From positions 265,682-329,681 of the forward strand of contig NZ_JAHWGU010000006.1 of NCBI RefSeq assembly GCF_020873875.1: a stretch of 64,000 bases of DNA. The letters are read 5' to 3'. The notes beneath the pieces are model-generated. The model was not told the origin of the DNA. It searched no databases and saw only the letters and a program-made list of their open reading frames with translations. The DNA is from Actinoplanes sp. DH11. Its GTDB lineage: Bacteria > Actinomycetota > Actinomycetes > Mycobacteriales > Micromonosporaceae. The position numbers and the translations under genes are program-made. Numbering within the stretch: the first letter of the stretch is position 1; each line of letters opens with the position of its first letter. Shown piece by piece: positions 1 through 8,838 of the stretch.

Positions 1-1203
1 GCTCTCGCGGAGGCGCACCGCGACGAACCGGCGTACCTCGACCACCTGGCCGGCCTGCTCACCGGCGCCGACCGGCGGCACCTCGCCTTCGCCGCCGCGC
101 TCCTCGGCCCGCTCGGTCTCGACGAGACCCGCCGGCTCTGCGGCACGGTCCCCGACGAGGCCGGCGAGGCCCTGGCCGCCGCGTTCGCCGAGGCCGGCCG
201 GTTCGCCGAGGCCATCGACCTGGCCGGCACGCTCGGCGCCGACACCCGGCAGCGAACTCTGCTGTCGCTGGCCTCGCCGGATCTGCCGCCGGCCCGGGCC
301 AAGGCGCTCGTCGCCGCCTATCGCAAGTGCCCCCGGGCCAGCCGGCGGCGGGAGGACCAAGTTTTCTATCGCAGCCGCTGGATCCGGCTGCTGCTGGCAC
401 TGGACCGGGTCGACGACGCGCTGGCCGCGCTGGCCGGGCTGCCCGACTGCCGCTACGCCGGGTACGGCCCGGCGCCGCTGACCCTGGACATCCTGCGCCG
501 GTTCGCGGACCGCCCGGCGGAGGCCACCCCGGCGCGGCTGCGAGCCCTGCTCGACGTGCTCGCCGGTGACCACGTCATCCCGCAGGAACTGGAAAGCGTC
601 GTCATCGAGGTGGTGCGGCTGGTCAACCGCCTCGGTGACGCCACGGTGCGTGCGGAACTCGCCGCGACCGACGTGCCGTGGATGGCGGACCGCCTGCGGC
701 GCATCGCGGGAAGGGTCGCCGACGTCGCGCTCGCCTGGGCGCGGGTGGACAACGGCGACCACGCGGCCGCCGATCCCCTGTTCACGCTGGTCGCCGACGA
801 CAACCGCCATCACCACCTGATGCGGATCCTGCTCACGATGGCGCCCGAGGCCCGCCTCGCGAGCAGGGACCCGGAGCTGTTCACCCGCCTGCTGACGCCC
901 GCGTTCAGCATCGTGGTGCGGTTCCCGCTCGGCGGGTTCGGCGCGGACGAGGTGAAGCTGATGTCCGGCGTACTCCCCGGGGCGCCGCACGGGTACCCCC
1001 GGTGGTCGGGCATCCAGGTCTCGGCGTTCGCCGCCGACACCGGCGACCGGCGGCTGCTCGCCGTCGCGGTGGCGTCGGCGCCGGACCTGGAAGCGCTGCA
1101 GCAGGTCAGCCGCGACGTCGCGGTGGTCCTGGCCCGCGCGGGCGAGCAGGCCGGTGCGGTCGAGGTCGCGGAACTCTGCGGGCTCAGCAGCGAGGTGCGC
1201 TAG
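1..1203 (+). CDS. C-terminal part of a large hypothetical protein
   Basis: The frame is open from base 1 to a TAG at 1201-1203, so about 400 residues of the C-terminal end of a longer protein are present; the start lies left of the window. The chain is rich in Leu, Ala, Arg and Asp, looks all-helical and has no signal peptide, membrane segment or catalytic motif that I can recognise. Repeated helical pairs suggest a TPR/HEAT-like scaffold, but that is only an impression. Its stop and the stop of the convergent response regulator share the four bases CTAG. The family is unknown to me. Confidence 0.7.
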   Translation, partial: ALAEAHRDEPAYLDHLAGLLTGADRRHLAFAAALLGPLGLDETRRLCGTVPDEAGEALAAAFAEAGRFAEAIDLAGTLGADTRQRTLLSLASPDLPPARAKALVAAYRKCPRASRRREDQVFYRSRWIRLLLALDRVDDALAALAGLPDCRYAGYGPAPLTLDILRRFADRPAEATPARLRALLDVLAGDHVIPQELESVVIEVVRLVNRLGDATVRAELAATDVPWMADRLRRIAGRVADVALAWARVDNGDHAAADPLFTLVADDNRHHHLMRILLTMAPEARLASRDPELFTRLLTPAFSIVVRFPLGGFGADEVKLMSGVLPGAPHGYPRWSGIQVSAFAADTGDRRLLAVAVASAPDLEALQQVSRDVAVVLARAGEQAGAVEVAELCGLSSEVR

Positions 1204-1841
1204 GCGCGTGGGAGCAGGCCGGCCCGGTGGCCGATCAGGGCGGCCTCGGTGCGGTTGTCGCACCTCAGCTTGACCAGCAGCCGCGAGACGTAGCCCTTCA
1301 CCGTTGCCTCGGACAGGTGCAGGCTCCGGGCGATCTGCTGGTTGGACCGGCCCGCGCCGAGGCCGGCCAGCACCTCCACCTCGCGGTCGGTGAGTGCGGC
1401 GATCAGGTCGCGGGCCTGCTGCCGGTCGCCGATGCTGCCGGCCAGTCGCTGGGCCGCCGCCGGGGACAGGACGGTGTGGCCGGCCGCGGCGACCCGGACC
1501 AGGTCGACCAGGTCTTCCGGTGCGGTCGACTTGAGCAGGAAACCGGCTGCGCCGGCCCGCAGGGCGCGCACCACGTACTCGTCGAGGTCGAACGTGGTCA
1601 GCGCGATCACTCGTGGTGGCGCCGGCAGGGTCGCCATGCGTTCCATCGCGGCGAGTCCGTCCACCCCGGGCATCCGCAGGTCCATCAGCACCACGTCGGG
1701 GTGCAGGCGGACCGCTGCCTCGACCGCTTCCGCGCCGTCGTAGGCCTCGCCGGCGACCTCCAGCCCTGGCGCGGCCGCCAGGATGGTGCGCAGATGGGCG
1801 CAGACCAGCCGCTCGTCGTCGACGAGCAACACCCGGATCAT
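1200..1841 (-). CDS. NarL/LuxR-family response regulator
   Basis: This 213-residue protein has an N-terminal receiver domain (MIRVLLVDDE acidic pocket, phospho-acceptor Asp in VVLMDLRMPG near residue 54, conserved Lys in FLLKST near 104) and a C-terminal LuxR-type helix-turn-helix (LTDREVEVLAGLGAGRSNQQ, then ATVKGYVSRLLVKL). It is a cytoplasmic DNA-binding transcription factor activated by phosphorylation. It overlaps the upstream histidine kinase by 4 bp (ATGA), so the two are surely co-translated and form a cognate pair. The target genes cannot be read from the sequence; the divergent DUF418 gene upstream of the kinase is a natural candidate. Confidence 0.93.
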   Translation of the reverse strand: MIRVLLVDDERLVCAHLRTILAAAPGLEVAGEAYDGAEAVEAAVRLHPDVVLMDLRMPGVDGLAAMERMATLPAPPRVIALTTFDLDEYVVRALRAGAAGFLLKSTAPEDLVDLVRVAAAGHTVLSPAAAQRLAGSIGDRQQARDLIAALTDREVEVLAGLGAGRSNQQIARSLHLSEATVKGYVSRLLVKLRCDNRTEAALIGHRAGLLPRA

Positions 1842-3067
1842 CGGCCCGCCGGGGGAACGGTCGTGGGCACGTACGCCGGCAGCGCCGCGTCGACCAGGAA
1901 ACCGCCGTCCGGATCGGCGCCCGCCGCGAGCGTTCCGCCGACCACTTCGACCCGGTGCCGCAACCCGTCGAGCCCGCTGCCGCCGCCGGTGGCCGTGACG
2001 TCGGCGTCCGGCTGCCGGTCGGGGCTGGTGTTGGCGATCGTGGCCCGTACGCCGCCCGCGCCGTAGCGGACCGTCACGACGGCGCCTGCGCCGGGCGCGT
2101 GTTTGTGCACGTTGGTCAGGGATTCCTGCACCACGCGGAACAGGGTGCGCCGCACCGCGGGAGCGACCGCGGCGGGGTCACCCTGCTCGTCCAGCCGCAC
2201 CGCCAAGCCCACCGCCCGCGACTCGTCGACAAGGCCGGCAAGGTCGGCAAGGTCGGCAAGGTCGGCGGGGCCCGCAGGGGAGGCGAGGTAGGCCGGAGTG
2301 GCGAGGCCGGCGGAGGAGGCGGAAGCGGCGGCGGCGGGGGCAGACCGGCCGGCCGGGGCTGAGCCGTCACGCAGCACGCCGACCAGGTCGCGCAGCTCGG
2401 CGAGGGCGTGGCAGCCGGCGGTCCGCATCTCCTCGGCGGTGGCGCGGACGGCCGGGTCGGTGGTGCTGACCCGCAGCGCGCCGGCCTGCAGCACCAGCAG
2501 GTTGATCCGGTGGGTGACCACGTCGTGCATCTCGCCGGCGAGCCGGAGTCGTTCCTCGGCGCGGGCCTGCTCGGCCAGCAGCAGCCGTTCCCGTTCGGCG
2601 CGTTCGGCGCGGTCGGTGAGTTCGGCGATCAGGCTGCCCCGGGCGCGCACGTAGAGGCCGAGCAGCGCCGAGCAGATAATCACCGCGGGGGCGGTGACCG
2701 GGTCGTCGATCGCCCAGGCGTGCGCTCCGAACAGGAACGACGCGGTCAGCGCGGCGATCACCCCCCACTGGCGCCGACGGCTGCCGGTGCCGTGGGCGGT
2801 GACGGCGTAGGGCGCGAGCAGCGCGGCCCACGCGGGCACGAACAGGCTGATCGCCGCGATGGACAGAGCCACGGTGTACGGGTACCGCCGTCGCGCCAGC
2901 AGGAACGCCGCCGCGACGACCTGGGCGGCCACGTAGACGCCGACGGGCGCGGTGAGGTGTTTCGTCGCGTGGTCCGGATCGGCGAGCTCGAGCCCGCTGC
3001 CGATCACGGCCGCGACGCCGGCCACCAGCACGTCCACGGCGGCCGGGAGGACCCGGCTGCGACTCAT
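1838..3067 (-). CDS. Sensor histidine kinase (HisKA_3 type)
   Basis: A 409-residue kinase starting at MSRSRVLPAAV; a longer frame to 3163 exists, but this start leaves a normal N-terminus with several hydrophobic segments. After the membrane part comes a coiled linker, then the dimerisation/phospho-acceptor motif EMHDVVTHRINLL with the phosphorylatable His, and a HATPase_c domain (VVQESLTNVHKHAPGAG as N-box, GLDGLRHRVEVVGG as G2 region). Between the two lies an Ala/Pro/Ser-rich insert with a 9-bp tandem repeat that encodes repeated LAD triplets (about 2230-2290). It pairs with the downstream response regulator by a 4-bp overlap. Signal unknown. Confidence 0.92.
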   Translation of the reverse strand: MSRSRVLPAAVDVLVAGVAAVIGSGLELADPDHATKHLTAPVGVYVAAQVVAAAFLLARRRYPYTVALSIAAISLFVPAWAALLAPYAVTAHGTGSRRRQWGVIAALTASFLFGAHAWAIDDPVTAPAVIICSALLGLYVRARGSLIAELTDRAERAERERLLLAEQARAEERLRLAGEMHDVVTHRINLLVLQAGALRVSTTDPAVRATAEEMRTAGCHALAELRDLVGVLRDGSAPAGRSAPAAAASASSAGLATPAYLASPAGPADLADLADLAGLVDESRAVGLAVRLDEQGDPAAVAPAVRRTLFRVVQESLTNVHKHAPGAGAVVTVRYGAGGVRATIANTSPDRQPDADVTATGGGSGLDGLRHRVEVVGGTLAAGADPDGGFLVDAALPAYVPTTVPPAGR

Positions 3068-3204
3068 GGCTGGAGGGTAACCGAGCCGCCGGCGCGCGGC
3101 CCGCCGTGCCGACGAACCGACGTGCGGCATGCGACCAAAGTAGGTGCCGGTTCCGACCTTCACCGGCTGTCCCGGTGCTCGGCGCCCACGGTGGACTGGA
3201 CGGC

Positions 3205-4227
3205 ATGAGCGACGACGTGTCCACCGCCGGGCCGCGCATCCACGCGCTCGACACGCTGCGCGGGTTCGCCCTGTGCGGCATCATGATCATCAACATCTAT
3301 CAGCAGGTGGTGTTCCGGGGTGCCGCCGCCGGGACGGCCGGGCAGATGCCGACGGCGGTGCAGCTGCTGTTCTACGAGCGGTTCTACCCGATCTTCTCGA
3401 TCCTGTTCGGTGTCGGGTTCGGCATCTTCCTGCGCCGCGCCGCACTGCGCACCGACCGGCCACGGCTGGTGCTGGCCCGCCGTCTCGTGGTGCTGCTGCT
3501 GATCGGGGCGCTCCACTTCGTCGTGCATCCGGGGGAGGTGCTCACCGCGTACGCCGTCGGTGGTCTGCTCGTTCTCCTGCCGCTCAGCTTTCTCGGCGGC
3601 CGCGTGGCCCTGGTGATCTCGCTGGTGCTGCTCCTGGCGGGGGCCCAGCTGGTCGTCGGGTACGGTCCGATCCCCGGGTTGCTGGCCCTCGGTTACGCGC
3701 TGGCGATGCTCGATGTCCCGGCCGCCCTGGAGCGCCGCACCGGCCGGGTCGCGGTCACGTTCGCCGTGTGCACGGCGCTGAGCGTGGCCTGGACCGTGGC
3801 GGCCGTGCGGGGTGCGGACGTGCCGGTCGTCAACGTGCTCGGCGGGCCGGGCGGCGGGGTGGGTCTGCTGGCACCGCTCGCTGGGATCGTTACCGGTCTC
3901 GCGTACTGCTGCGGTCTCCTGCTCCTGCTCCGCACGCGGCTGGGGCCGGCGCTGTCGGCGGTGCTGTCGCCGATGGGCCGGATGGCGCTCACCAACTATC
4001 TCAGCGCGACCGTGTTGTTCCTGGTCTTCGGCTCGTTGCTGGGTATCGGCAGCACGGCGGACCGGTCCGCGGTCATCGGTCTCACCGTGGGCGTCATCGT
4101 GGTGCAGGCGGGGTGGAGCGCGTGGTGGTTGCGGGTGTTCCGATACGGTCCTGCGGAGTGGGTGTGGCGCTGCCTGACGTGGTGGCAGCTGGCCCCGATG
4201 CGCCAACCTGTTCCCTCGATCGGGTGA
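3205..4227 (+). CDS. DUF418-type polytopic membrane protein
   Basis: A 340-residue membrane protein beginning MSDDVSTAGPRIHALDTLRG; a longer in-frame start at 3106 is less likely because the family motif LDTLRGFALCGI sits about 15 residues from this start. I count roughly eight to nine hydrophobic helices; the C-terminal part has the family's PMGRMALTNYLSATVLF segment and ends with a cytoplasmic WRCLTWWQ stretch. Function of DUF418 proteins is not established; they resemble acyltransferase-3-like or transporter-like integral membrane proteins. It is divergent from the two-component genes on its left, an arrangement echoed at 7.6-10.7 kb. Confidence 0.88.
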   Translation: MSDDVSTAGPRIHALDTLRGFALCGIMIINIYQQVVFRGAAAGTAGQMPTAVQLLFYERFYPIFSILFGVGFGIFLRRAALRTDRPRLVLARRLVVLLLIGALHFVVHPGEVLTAYAVGGLLVLLPLSFLGGRVALVISLVLLLAGAQLVVGYGPIPGLLALGYALAMLDVPAALERRTGRVAVTFAVCTALSVAWTVAAVRGADVPVVNVLGGPGGGVGLLAPLAGIVTGLAYCCGLLLLLRTRLGPALSAVLSPMGRMALTNYLSATVLFLVFGSLLGIGSTADRSAVIGLTVGVIVVQAGWSAWWLRVFRYGPAEWVWRCLTWWQLAPMRQPVPSIG

Positions 4228-4326
4228 CATGCGTTTACCACCGTCCGGAGTGGTCGGTGCCTGGCGGACCGCCTGGATGCTGCGCCGATGTCAGAAGGAT
4301 CAGGGCCCGGATCCTGGCTCGCTGCA

Positions 4327-4346
4327 AGTTGCAACTCTGTGCAACT
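4327..4346. promoter_or_regulatory. Inverted repeat upstream of the flavin-binding gene
   Basis: AGTTGCA and TGCAACT form 7-bp perfect arms separated by 6 bp, lying 59 bp before the ATG at 4405. The size and position fit a dimeric repressor operator; no regulator is assigned. Confidence 0.4.
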
Positions 4347-4404
4347 GAATGACTACGGTACGAAACTGTGGCGCAGGTTATCCGGCGGCAGCAGGAGGGC
4401 CAGC

Positions 4405-5076
4405 ATGAACCACGGTGAGCGACGTCTGCAGGACCGGCTCGGCACCCGGGAACGCGCCGACGCCTTCGAGGCCCGGCAGACCCTTGACCACCTCAACGAG
4501 ACCATGCGTCACTTCATCGGCCGGCAGGAGATGATGTTCCTGGCCACGGCCGACGCGAGCGGTGACTGCGACAGCACGTTCCGGGCCGGGCCGCCCGGAT
4601 TCGTCCGGGTGCTCGACGCCGAGCATGTCAGCTGGCCGGAGTACCGGGGCAACGGCGTCCTGGCCAGCCTCGGCAACATCACCGAGAACCCACAGGTCGG
4701 CCTGCTGTTCATCGACTTCCACGACGTCATCGGGCTGCACGTCAACGGCACCGCCGAGATCGTCGAGGACCCGGACGACCGGCCGGGCACGCCGCCGGGG
4801 CAGCGCACGCGGCTGCGGGTGGTCGCCCGGGTGCGGCAGGCCTACATCCACTGCGCGAAGCACATCCCGCGGATGGAACGGATGCCACGCGGCCGGGCCG
4901 GCGGCGGGCCGGGCTCGGGGTCGCGGGTGCCGGTCGCGGCGGGTCGGATGCCGCGTCCGGAGGGTCAGGTGCCGCGGTCGGAGGCGCAGGTGCCGCGGTC
5001 GGAGGCGCAGATCAAGAAGAGCGACTACTTTGTACCGGCGCCGCCCCTGCTCCCGGCCGTCAGCCAGCCGCGGTAG
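4405..5076 (+). CDS. Pyridoxamine 5'-phosphate oxidase-like flavin-binding protein
   Basis: A 223-residue protein with a start at ATG 4405 preceded by GCAGGAGGG, preferred over the longer frame from 4288. Residues about 25-150 look like the PNPOx split beta-barrel: RQEMMFLATADASGDCDSTF, a strand with SLGNITENPQVGLLF, and ARVRQAYIHCAKHIPRM near the end of the domain. Such proteins bind FMN, F420 or haem; the ligand is not deducible. The C-terminal 60 residues are low-complexity, with a 21-bp tandem repeat (QVPRSEA), and the last 52 bp overlap the convergent PaaX-like gene, which suggests an extended C-terminus that arose by read-through or repeat growth. Confidence 0.85.
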   Translation: MNHGERRLQDRLGTRERADAFEARQTLDHLNETMRHFIGRQEMMFLATADASGDCDSTFRAGPPGFVRVLDAEHVSWPEYRGNGVLASLGNITENPQVGLLFIDFHDVIGLHVNGTAEIVEDPDDRPGTPPGQRTRLRVVARVRQAYIHCAKHIPRMERMPRGRAGGGPGSGSRVPVAAGRMPRPEGQVPRSEAQVPRSEAQIKKSDYFVPAPPLLPAVSQPR

Positions 5077-5897
5077 AGCGTCTCCGCGGGGAGCCGGGCG
5101 GTCAGCGCGGTCCAGGCGTCCAGCCAGGCGCGGCGGACCAGGCTCGGCGGCCAGGGTGCCGCGCGCAGCTCCGGTGGGATCAGTGGGTCGTGGCGCATGG
5201 CCCGGTCCAGGGCATCGGCCAGGCGGATCTGCCGGACCAGCACCGCCGTCACGTCACTCCCGGCCGGTGGACCGTCCGCAGCCGGCGGGTTGTTGCTGGC
5301 CGGCGGGTCGTCCTCGGCCAGGGCCTGCTCGAGCGCCGCGTAGCCGGCGACGATCGGCGCGGCCGGCCAGAGCAACTCGGCGACGGCCCGGTCGTCGGTG
5401 GTCCCGCGCACGTCCAGGCCGGTGGCCGTCGCGCGGACCAGGTTGGCAGCGCCGCCCGGCGGCAGCAGCGGGCCCAGGTCGTGCGGGCTGACGTAGAGGC
5501 CGGTCGAGACGGCGGCCGCGCCGGCCTCGGCGAGGTCACGCCGCAGCGCGTCCCGGAGGGCACGCTCGGACTCGGGGGCGCTGACGGCCAGCAGGTGCCA
5601 TCTCCCGTCCCAGCGCGCCCGGCCGCGGTCCTGGTCGAGGGCCAGGTGCAGCCCGAGCCGGTCGCGGTCCAGCCGCGCCCGGCCGGCCGGGGTCAGCCCG
5701 AGGCCGCCGGATCGGCCCCGGCCGGTCCGGGTGACCTCGCCGGCGGTCAGCATCCGCCGGATCGCCAGGCGTAGCGGCTGGTCCTCGATGCCGGCGGCGT
5801 TGGCGGTGTCGTAGATCAGGCGCAGCGGCGCCTCGCCGTCGGCGGGCAGGAAGGCCTCGATCACCGTGCGGGGTGCGGGTGTCCACGTGTTCGGCAC
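5025..5897 (-). CDS. PaaX-like transcriptional regulator
   Basis: About 290 residues from a GTG at 5897, two bases after the stop of the upstream GNAT gene. The N-terminal half reads as a winged helix (VIEAFLPADGEAPLRLIYDT, then LRLAIRRMLTAGEVTRTGRG) and the centre has the PaaX-type RWDGRWHLLAVSAPESERA and STGLYVSPHD stretches. PaaX repressors control phenylacetate catabolism, but no paa genes are present here, so the target is unknown. It is co-transcribed with the GNAT gene. An inverted repeat in front of that gene could be its operator. The 3' end overlaps the convergent flavin-binding gene by 52 bp. Confidence 0.82.
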   Translation of the reverse strand: MPNTWTPAPRTVIEAFLPADGEAPLRLIYDTANAAGIEDQPLRLAIRRMLTAGEVTRTGRGRSGGLGLTPAGRARLDRDRLGLHLALDQDRGRARWDGRWHLLAVSAPESERALRDALRRDLAEAGAAAVSTGLYVSPHDLGPLLPPGGAANLVRATATGLDVRGTTDDRAVAELLWPAAPIVAGYAALEQALAEDDPPASNNPPAADGPPAGSDVTAVLVRQIRLADALDRAMRHDPLIPPELRAAPWPPSLVRRAWLDAWTALTARLPAETLYRGWLTAGSRGGAGTK

Positions 5898-5899
5898 GG

Positions 5900-6463
5900 T
5901 CAGATCTTCTTTCGCATCGTCCGGTAGCGCTCGAAACCGTACAGCCGGCGCAGCGCCCCGACGGAGCCCTCCTCGACGACGCGGAAGCCGTGGCGCCGGT
6001 ACAGCGCCTCCGCGCGCGGGTTGGTGTCGACGACCGAGAGCTGCACCCACCGCCGGCCGTGCCGGGCGGCGTGCTCGGCCACCCGGTCCAGCAACGCCGA
6101 CCCGATGCCCCGGCCCCGGCGGTCGGCGCTGACGCAGATGCCGTCGAGGGTGAGGACCCCGTCGTGTTCGCGGCGGTCGAGCGGGGCCAGTGTCAGCCAG
6201 GCGCGGGCCGCGGCGGCGCGGCCGAGTTCGTCGCGCAACCGCCGCCACGTCAGGTCGGCGGCGCCGTGGCCGTCCTGGTGGAAGCCGCACACGCCGGTCA
6301 CCTCGCCGCCGTCACGCGCGACGAGCATCCGGTCGGGTCGCAGCGTGGCCGTGACAAGTGCCGCGCCGACCTCGTCGCTGCCGAAGGCCGGCCGGAGCTT
6401 GCGGCCGAACGCCGCCCAGTAGAGCGCACCCACGCGGTGTCGCTCGGACTCGGTGAAGGACAT
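5900..6463 (-). CDS. GNAT family N-acetyltransferase
   Basis: A 187-residue acetyltransferase. The acetyl-CoA-binding motif A is clear: VSADRRGRGIGSALLDRVAE (the R-G-R-G-I-G loop), followed by motif B, VVDTNPRAEALYRRHGFRVV. An acidic strand, LTLDGICV, precedes motif A as usual. Substrate unknown. It is the first gene of a two-gene unit with the PaaX-like regulator and is divergent from the hydrolase at 6511, with only 47 bp between the two start codons, so the two promoters must overlap. Confidence 0.9.
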   Translation of the reverse strand: MSFTESERHRVGALYWAAFGRKLRPAFGSDEVGAALVTATLRPDRMLVARDGGEVTGVCGFHQDGHGAADLTWRRLRDELGRAAAARAWLTLAPLDRREHDGVLTLDGICVSADRRGRGIGSALLDRVAEHAARHGRRWVQLSVVDTNPRAEALYRRHGFRVVEEGSVGALRRLYGFERYRTMRKKI

Positions 6464-6471
6464 GCCCAGAT

Positions 6472-6509
6472 CCTATCTTGTAGGCTACGAACGTGCGAAA
6501 GAAGATAGG
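6472..6509. promoter_or_regulatory. Inverted repeat in a divergent promoter
   Basis: CCTATCTT (6472-6479) and AAGATAGG (6502-6509) are perfect 8-bp arms separated by 22 bp, filling the 47-bp gap between the divergent GNAT and hydrolase starts. The right arm ends directly before the ATG at 6511. Binding here would block both genes; the co-transcribed PaaX-like protein is the obvious candidate (inference). Confidence 0.45.
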
Positions 6510-6510
6510 T

Positions 6511-7503
6511 ATGCGGATCGTGGCAGCCGTACTGGTGCTGCTCGCTGCCGGTGTGGTGGCGGTTCTGGCAGGCAACGACTACCGGCTGACGGAGACGAGA
6601 ACGACCGTCCCGGTGCCCGGCGGCAGCCTCGACGCGGTGCTCGCCGGGCCCGCCGGCGGCACCGCTCGCGGCCTGGTCGTGATGATCCACGGAGACGGCC
6701 CGGTCGAGGCCACCCACGACGGGCTCTACCGGCCGTGGTTCGAGGCCGCCGCCGACGCGGGGTTCGTCACGCTGTCCTGGAGCAAACCCGGCGTCGGCGC
6801 GTCCACCGGCGACTGGCTGGCACAGAGCATGGCGGACCGCGCCGCCGAGGCGTCGGCCGTCATCGACTGGGCCCGCGGCCGGCCGGACGTGCCCACCGGC
6901 CCGGTGGTGCTGTGGGGCGCCAGCCAGGCCGGCTGGGTGCTGCCCGAGGTCGCCGCCCGCCGGGACGACATCGCCGCGGTCGTCGCGGTGAGCCCGGCCG
7001 TCAACTGGCTGCGGCAGGGCCGGTTCAACCTGCTGGCCGAACTCGACCACGCCGGCGCCGGCGCCGCCGAACGGGACCGGGCCGTCGCCGTCAGCGACCG
7101 GACCCGGCGGCTGCTGGCCGAGGGGGCGAGCTACCGGACCTACGTGGACACCGCCGGGGACCCGCAGCCGATGAGTGCCGGGCGGTGGGCCTTCGTGCTG
7201 CGCAACCACACCGCCGACGCCACGGCGGGCCTGCGGGCGATGGGCCGGCGGGGCGTCCCGGTGCTGCTGATGCTGGGCGAGCACGACCGCAACGTCGACA
7301 TCGCCGAGACCGAGGCCGCGTACCGGCAGGCGCTGGGCCCGGCGGTGCGCGTCGAGCACTTCGACGCGGCCCACTCGATGGCGGCGCCGGTGATGGAGGA
7401 CTCCCGGGTGGCCGGCTTCGTCACGGCGCTCTTCCGGCCACGCGCCCTGCTGGCGGACGGCGTCCTCGGCACCTATCGGGCCTACCTGGAGGCCCGGCCG
7501 TGA
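6511..7503 (+). CDS. Secreted or membrane-anchored alpha/beta hydrolase
   Basis: A 330-residue protein. I take ATG 6511, with GAAAGAAG as the ribosome site, over the GTG at 6493. The N-terminus MRIVAAVLVLLAAGVVAVLA is a signal peptide or anchor. The fold is an alpha/beta hydrolase: oxyanion region MIHGDGPVEATHDG, nucleophile elbow GASQAGWVLPE (Ser in G-A-S-Q-A), acid in MLGEHDRNVD and catalytic His in FDAAHSMAAP. This resembles prolyl-oligopeptidase-related or dienelactone-hydrolase-like esterases. Substrate not known. Confidence 0.87.
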   Translation: MRIVAAVLVLLAAGVVAVLAGNDYRLTETRTTVPVPGGSLDAVLAGPAGGTARGLVVMIHGDGPVEATHDGLYRPWFEAAADAGFVTLSWSKPGVGASTGDWLAQSMADRAAEASAVIDWARGRPDVPTGPVVLWGASQAGWVLPEVAARRDDIAAVVAVSPAVNWLRQGRFNLLAELDHAGAGAAERDRAVAVSDRTRRLLAEGASYRTYVDTAGDPQPMSAGRWAFVLRNHTADATAGLRAMGRRGVPVLLMLGEHDRNVDIAETEAAYRQALGPAVRVEHFDAAHSMAAPVMEDSRVAGFVTALFRPRALLADGVLGTYRAYLEARP

Positions 7504-7650
7504 TCCATCGCACCGGTGGCGGACGATGCGTCCGGGCTCGGCGACGCCGGCACATCGACCGATCGGTGGATCGGGGCGTGGTGGCGGTGGATGCGGGTGG
7601 CCGGTGCAACGGTTGATTCGGTGCCGGCGGCGCGACAACAGGCTGTAGTC

Positions 7651-8838
7651 ATGACACCCATCGCCGCACACGCACCGGCCGGGCCGGTGCACACCGGACA
7701 GCGGGCCCTCGCCCCCGACCTCGCGCGAGGCCTCATGCTGGCCCTGATCGCGCTCGCCAACTCCGTCATCTACCTCTACGGCCGGCCGTACGGCTTCCGC
7801 CAGCACATCGTCGAGAGCGGCCTCACCGACCGGATCGTCAGTGTGCTCACCGTGACCCTGGTGGACGCGCGGGCGTACCCGTTGTTCGCCGCCCTCTTCG
7901 CGTACGGCATGGTCCAGATCTTCCGTCGGCAGACCACCGCCGGCCTGCCCGCGGACCAGGCCAGGCGGCTGCTGAGGCGGCGCAGCCGCTGGCTGATCGT
8001 GTTCGGTCTCGTGCACGCGCTGCTGCTGTTCCCCGGCGACATCCTCGGGCTGTACGGCCTGGTCGGCCTGATCCTGGCCGGCGTGCTCGGCGCCTCGGAC
8101 CGCAAGCTCCTGACCGCCGCCGGCCTGTGGCTGGTGCTCGTCGCGGTCGTGCAGGGCGCGGCATACGCGATGCCGTCGACGGGGGAGCGCACCTTCTTCT
8201 GGTCGTTCGAGACCGCTGATCCGTTCCGGGCCCTGCTGTTGCACCCGCTGGAATGGCTGATGACGCCGTTCGGGGTGCTCGGGGTCGGCACCGCCGTGCT
8301 GGTCGGCGTCTGGGCGGCGCGCCGCGGCATCCTTACCGACCCCGGCGCGCACCGGCCGCTGCTGGCCCGGACCGCGGTCGTCGGCCTGGTCGTCGCGGTG
8401 GCCGGTGGGCTGCCGTCGGGACTGGCGGCCGGTCACTTCTGGACACCCGGATCGGCGTGGGGAATCTCCGCGCTGCACGCGGTGACGGGTGTCGCGGGCG
8501 GGCTGGGGTACGCGGCGCTGATCGGCCTGGTCGCGCTCCGGGCCGGCGACCGGCCGGGTCCGGTCGTGCGGGCGCTGGCGGCCCTCGGGCAGCGGTCGCT
8601 CACCTTCTACCTGGTGCAGTCGGTGGTGTTCGTGGCGCTGCTGATGCCGTACACCCTCGGTCTGGGCGCCTGGCTCGGCACCGCCGAGGTGGCCCTGCTG
8701 GCTCTCGGGACGTGGCTGGTGTCGGTGCTGCTCGCCGAGGTGATGCGGCGGCGCGGCCGGCGTGGCCCGGCGGAGGTGCTGCTGCGGCGGCTGACCTACC
8801 GCCCGGCGGGAAGCGGGCCGGGGAAGATGGGGGAGTGA
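7651..8838 (+). CDS. DUF418-type polytopic membrane protein
   Basis: A 395-residue membrane protein from ATG 7651 (MTPIAAHAPAG); the frame extends to 7516 without a better start. Features of the family: APDLARGLMLALIALAN near the N-terminus, YPLFAALFAYGMVQIF, FGLVHALLLFPGDILGLYG, and LAALGQRSLTFYLVQSVVF near the C-terminus. About nine to ten hydrophobic helices. It overlaps the following histidine kinase by 4 bp (GTGA), so the three genes form one translationally coupled unit; the membrane protein may be part of the sensing system or its output. The biochemical function is not established. Confidence 0.88.
   Translation: MTPIAAHAPAGPVHTGQRALAPDLARGLMLALIALANSVIYLYGRPYGFRQHIVESGLTDRIVSVLTVTLVDARAYPLFAALFAYGMVQIFRRQTTAGLPADQARRLLRRRSRWLIVFGLVHALLLFPGDILGLYGLVGLILAGVLGASDRKLLTAAGLWLVLVAVVQGAAYAMPSTGERTFFWSFETADPFRALLLHPLEWLMTPFGVLGVGTAVLVGVWAARRGILTDPGAHRPLLARTAVVGLVVAVAGGLPSGLAAGHFWTPGSAWGISALHAVTGVAGGLGYAALIGLVALRAGDRPGPVVRALAALGQRSLTFYLVQSVVFVALLMPYTLGLGAWLGTAEVALLALGTWLVSVLLAEVMRRRGRRGPAEVLLRRLTYRPAGSGPGKMGE

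Noticed and set aside
678..2066. Long + strand frames antisense to the first two-component genes
   Set aside because: They are high-GC shadow frames with low-complexity Arg/Gly/Ala composition and no family motifs.
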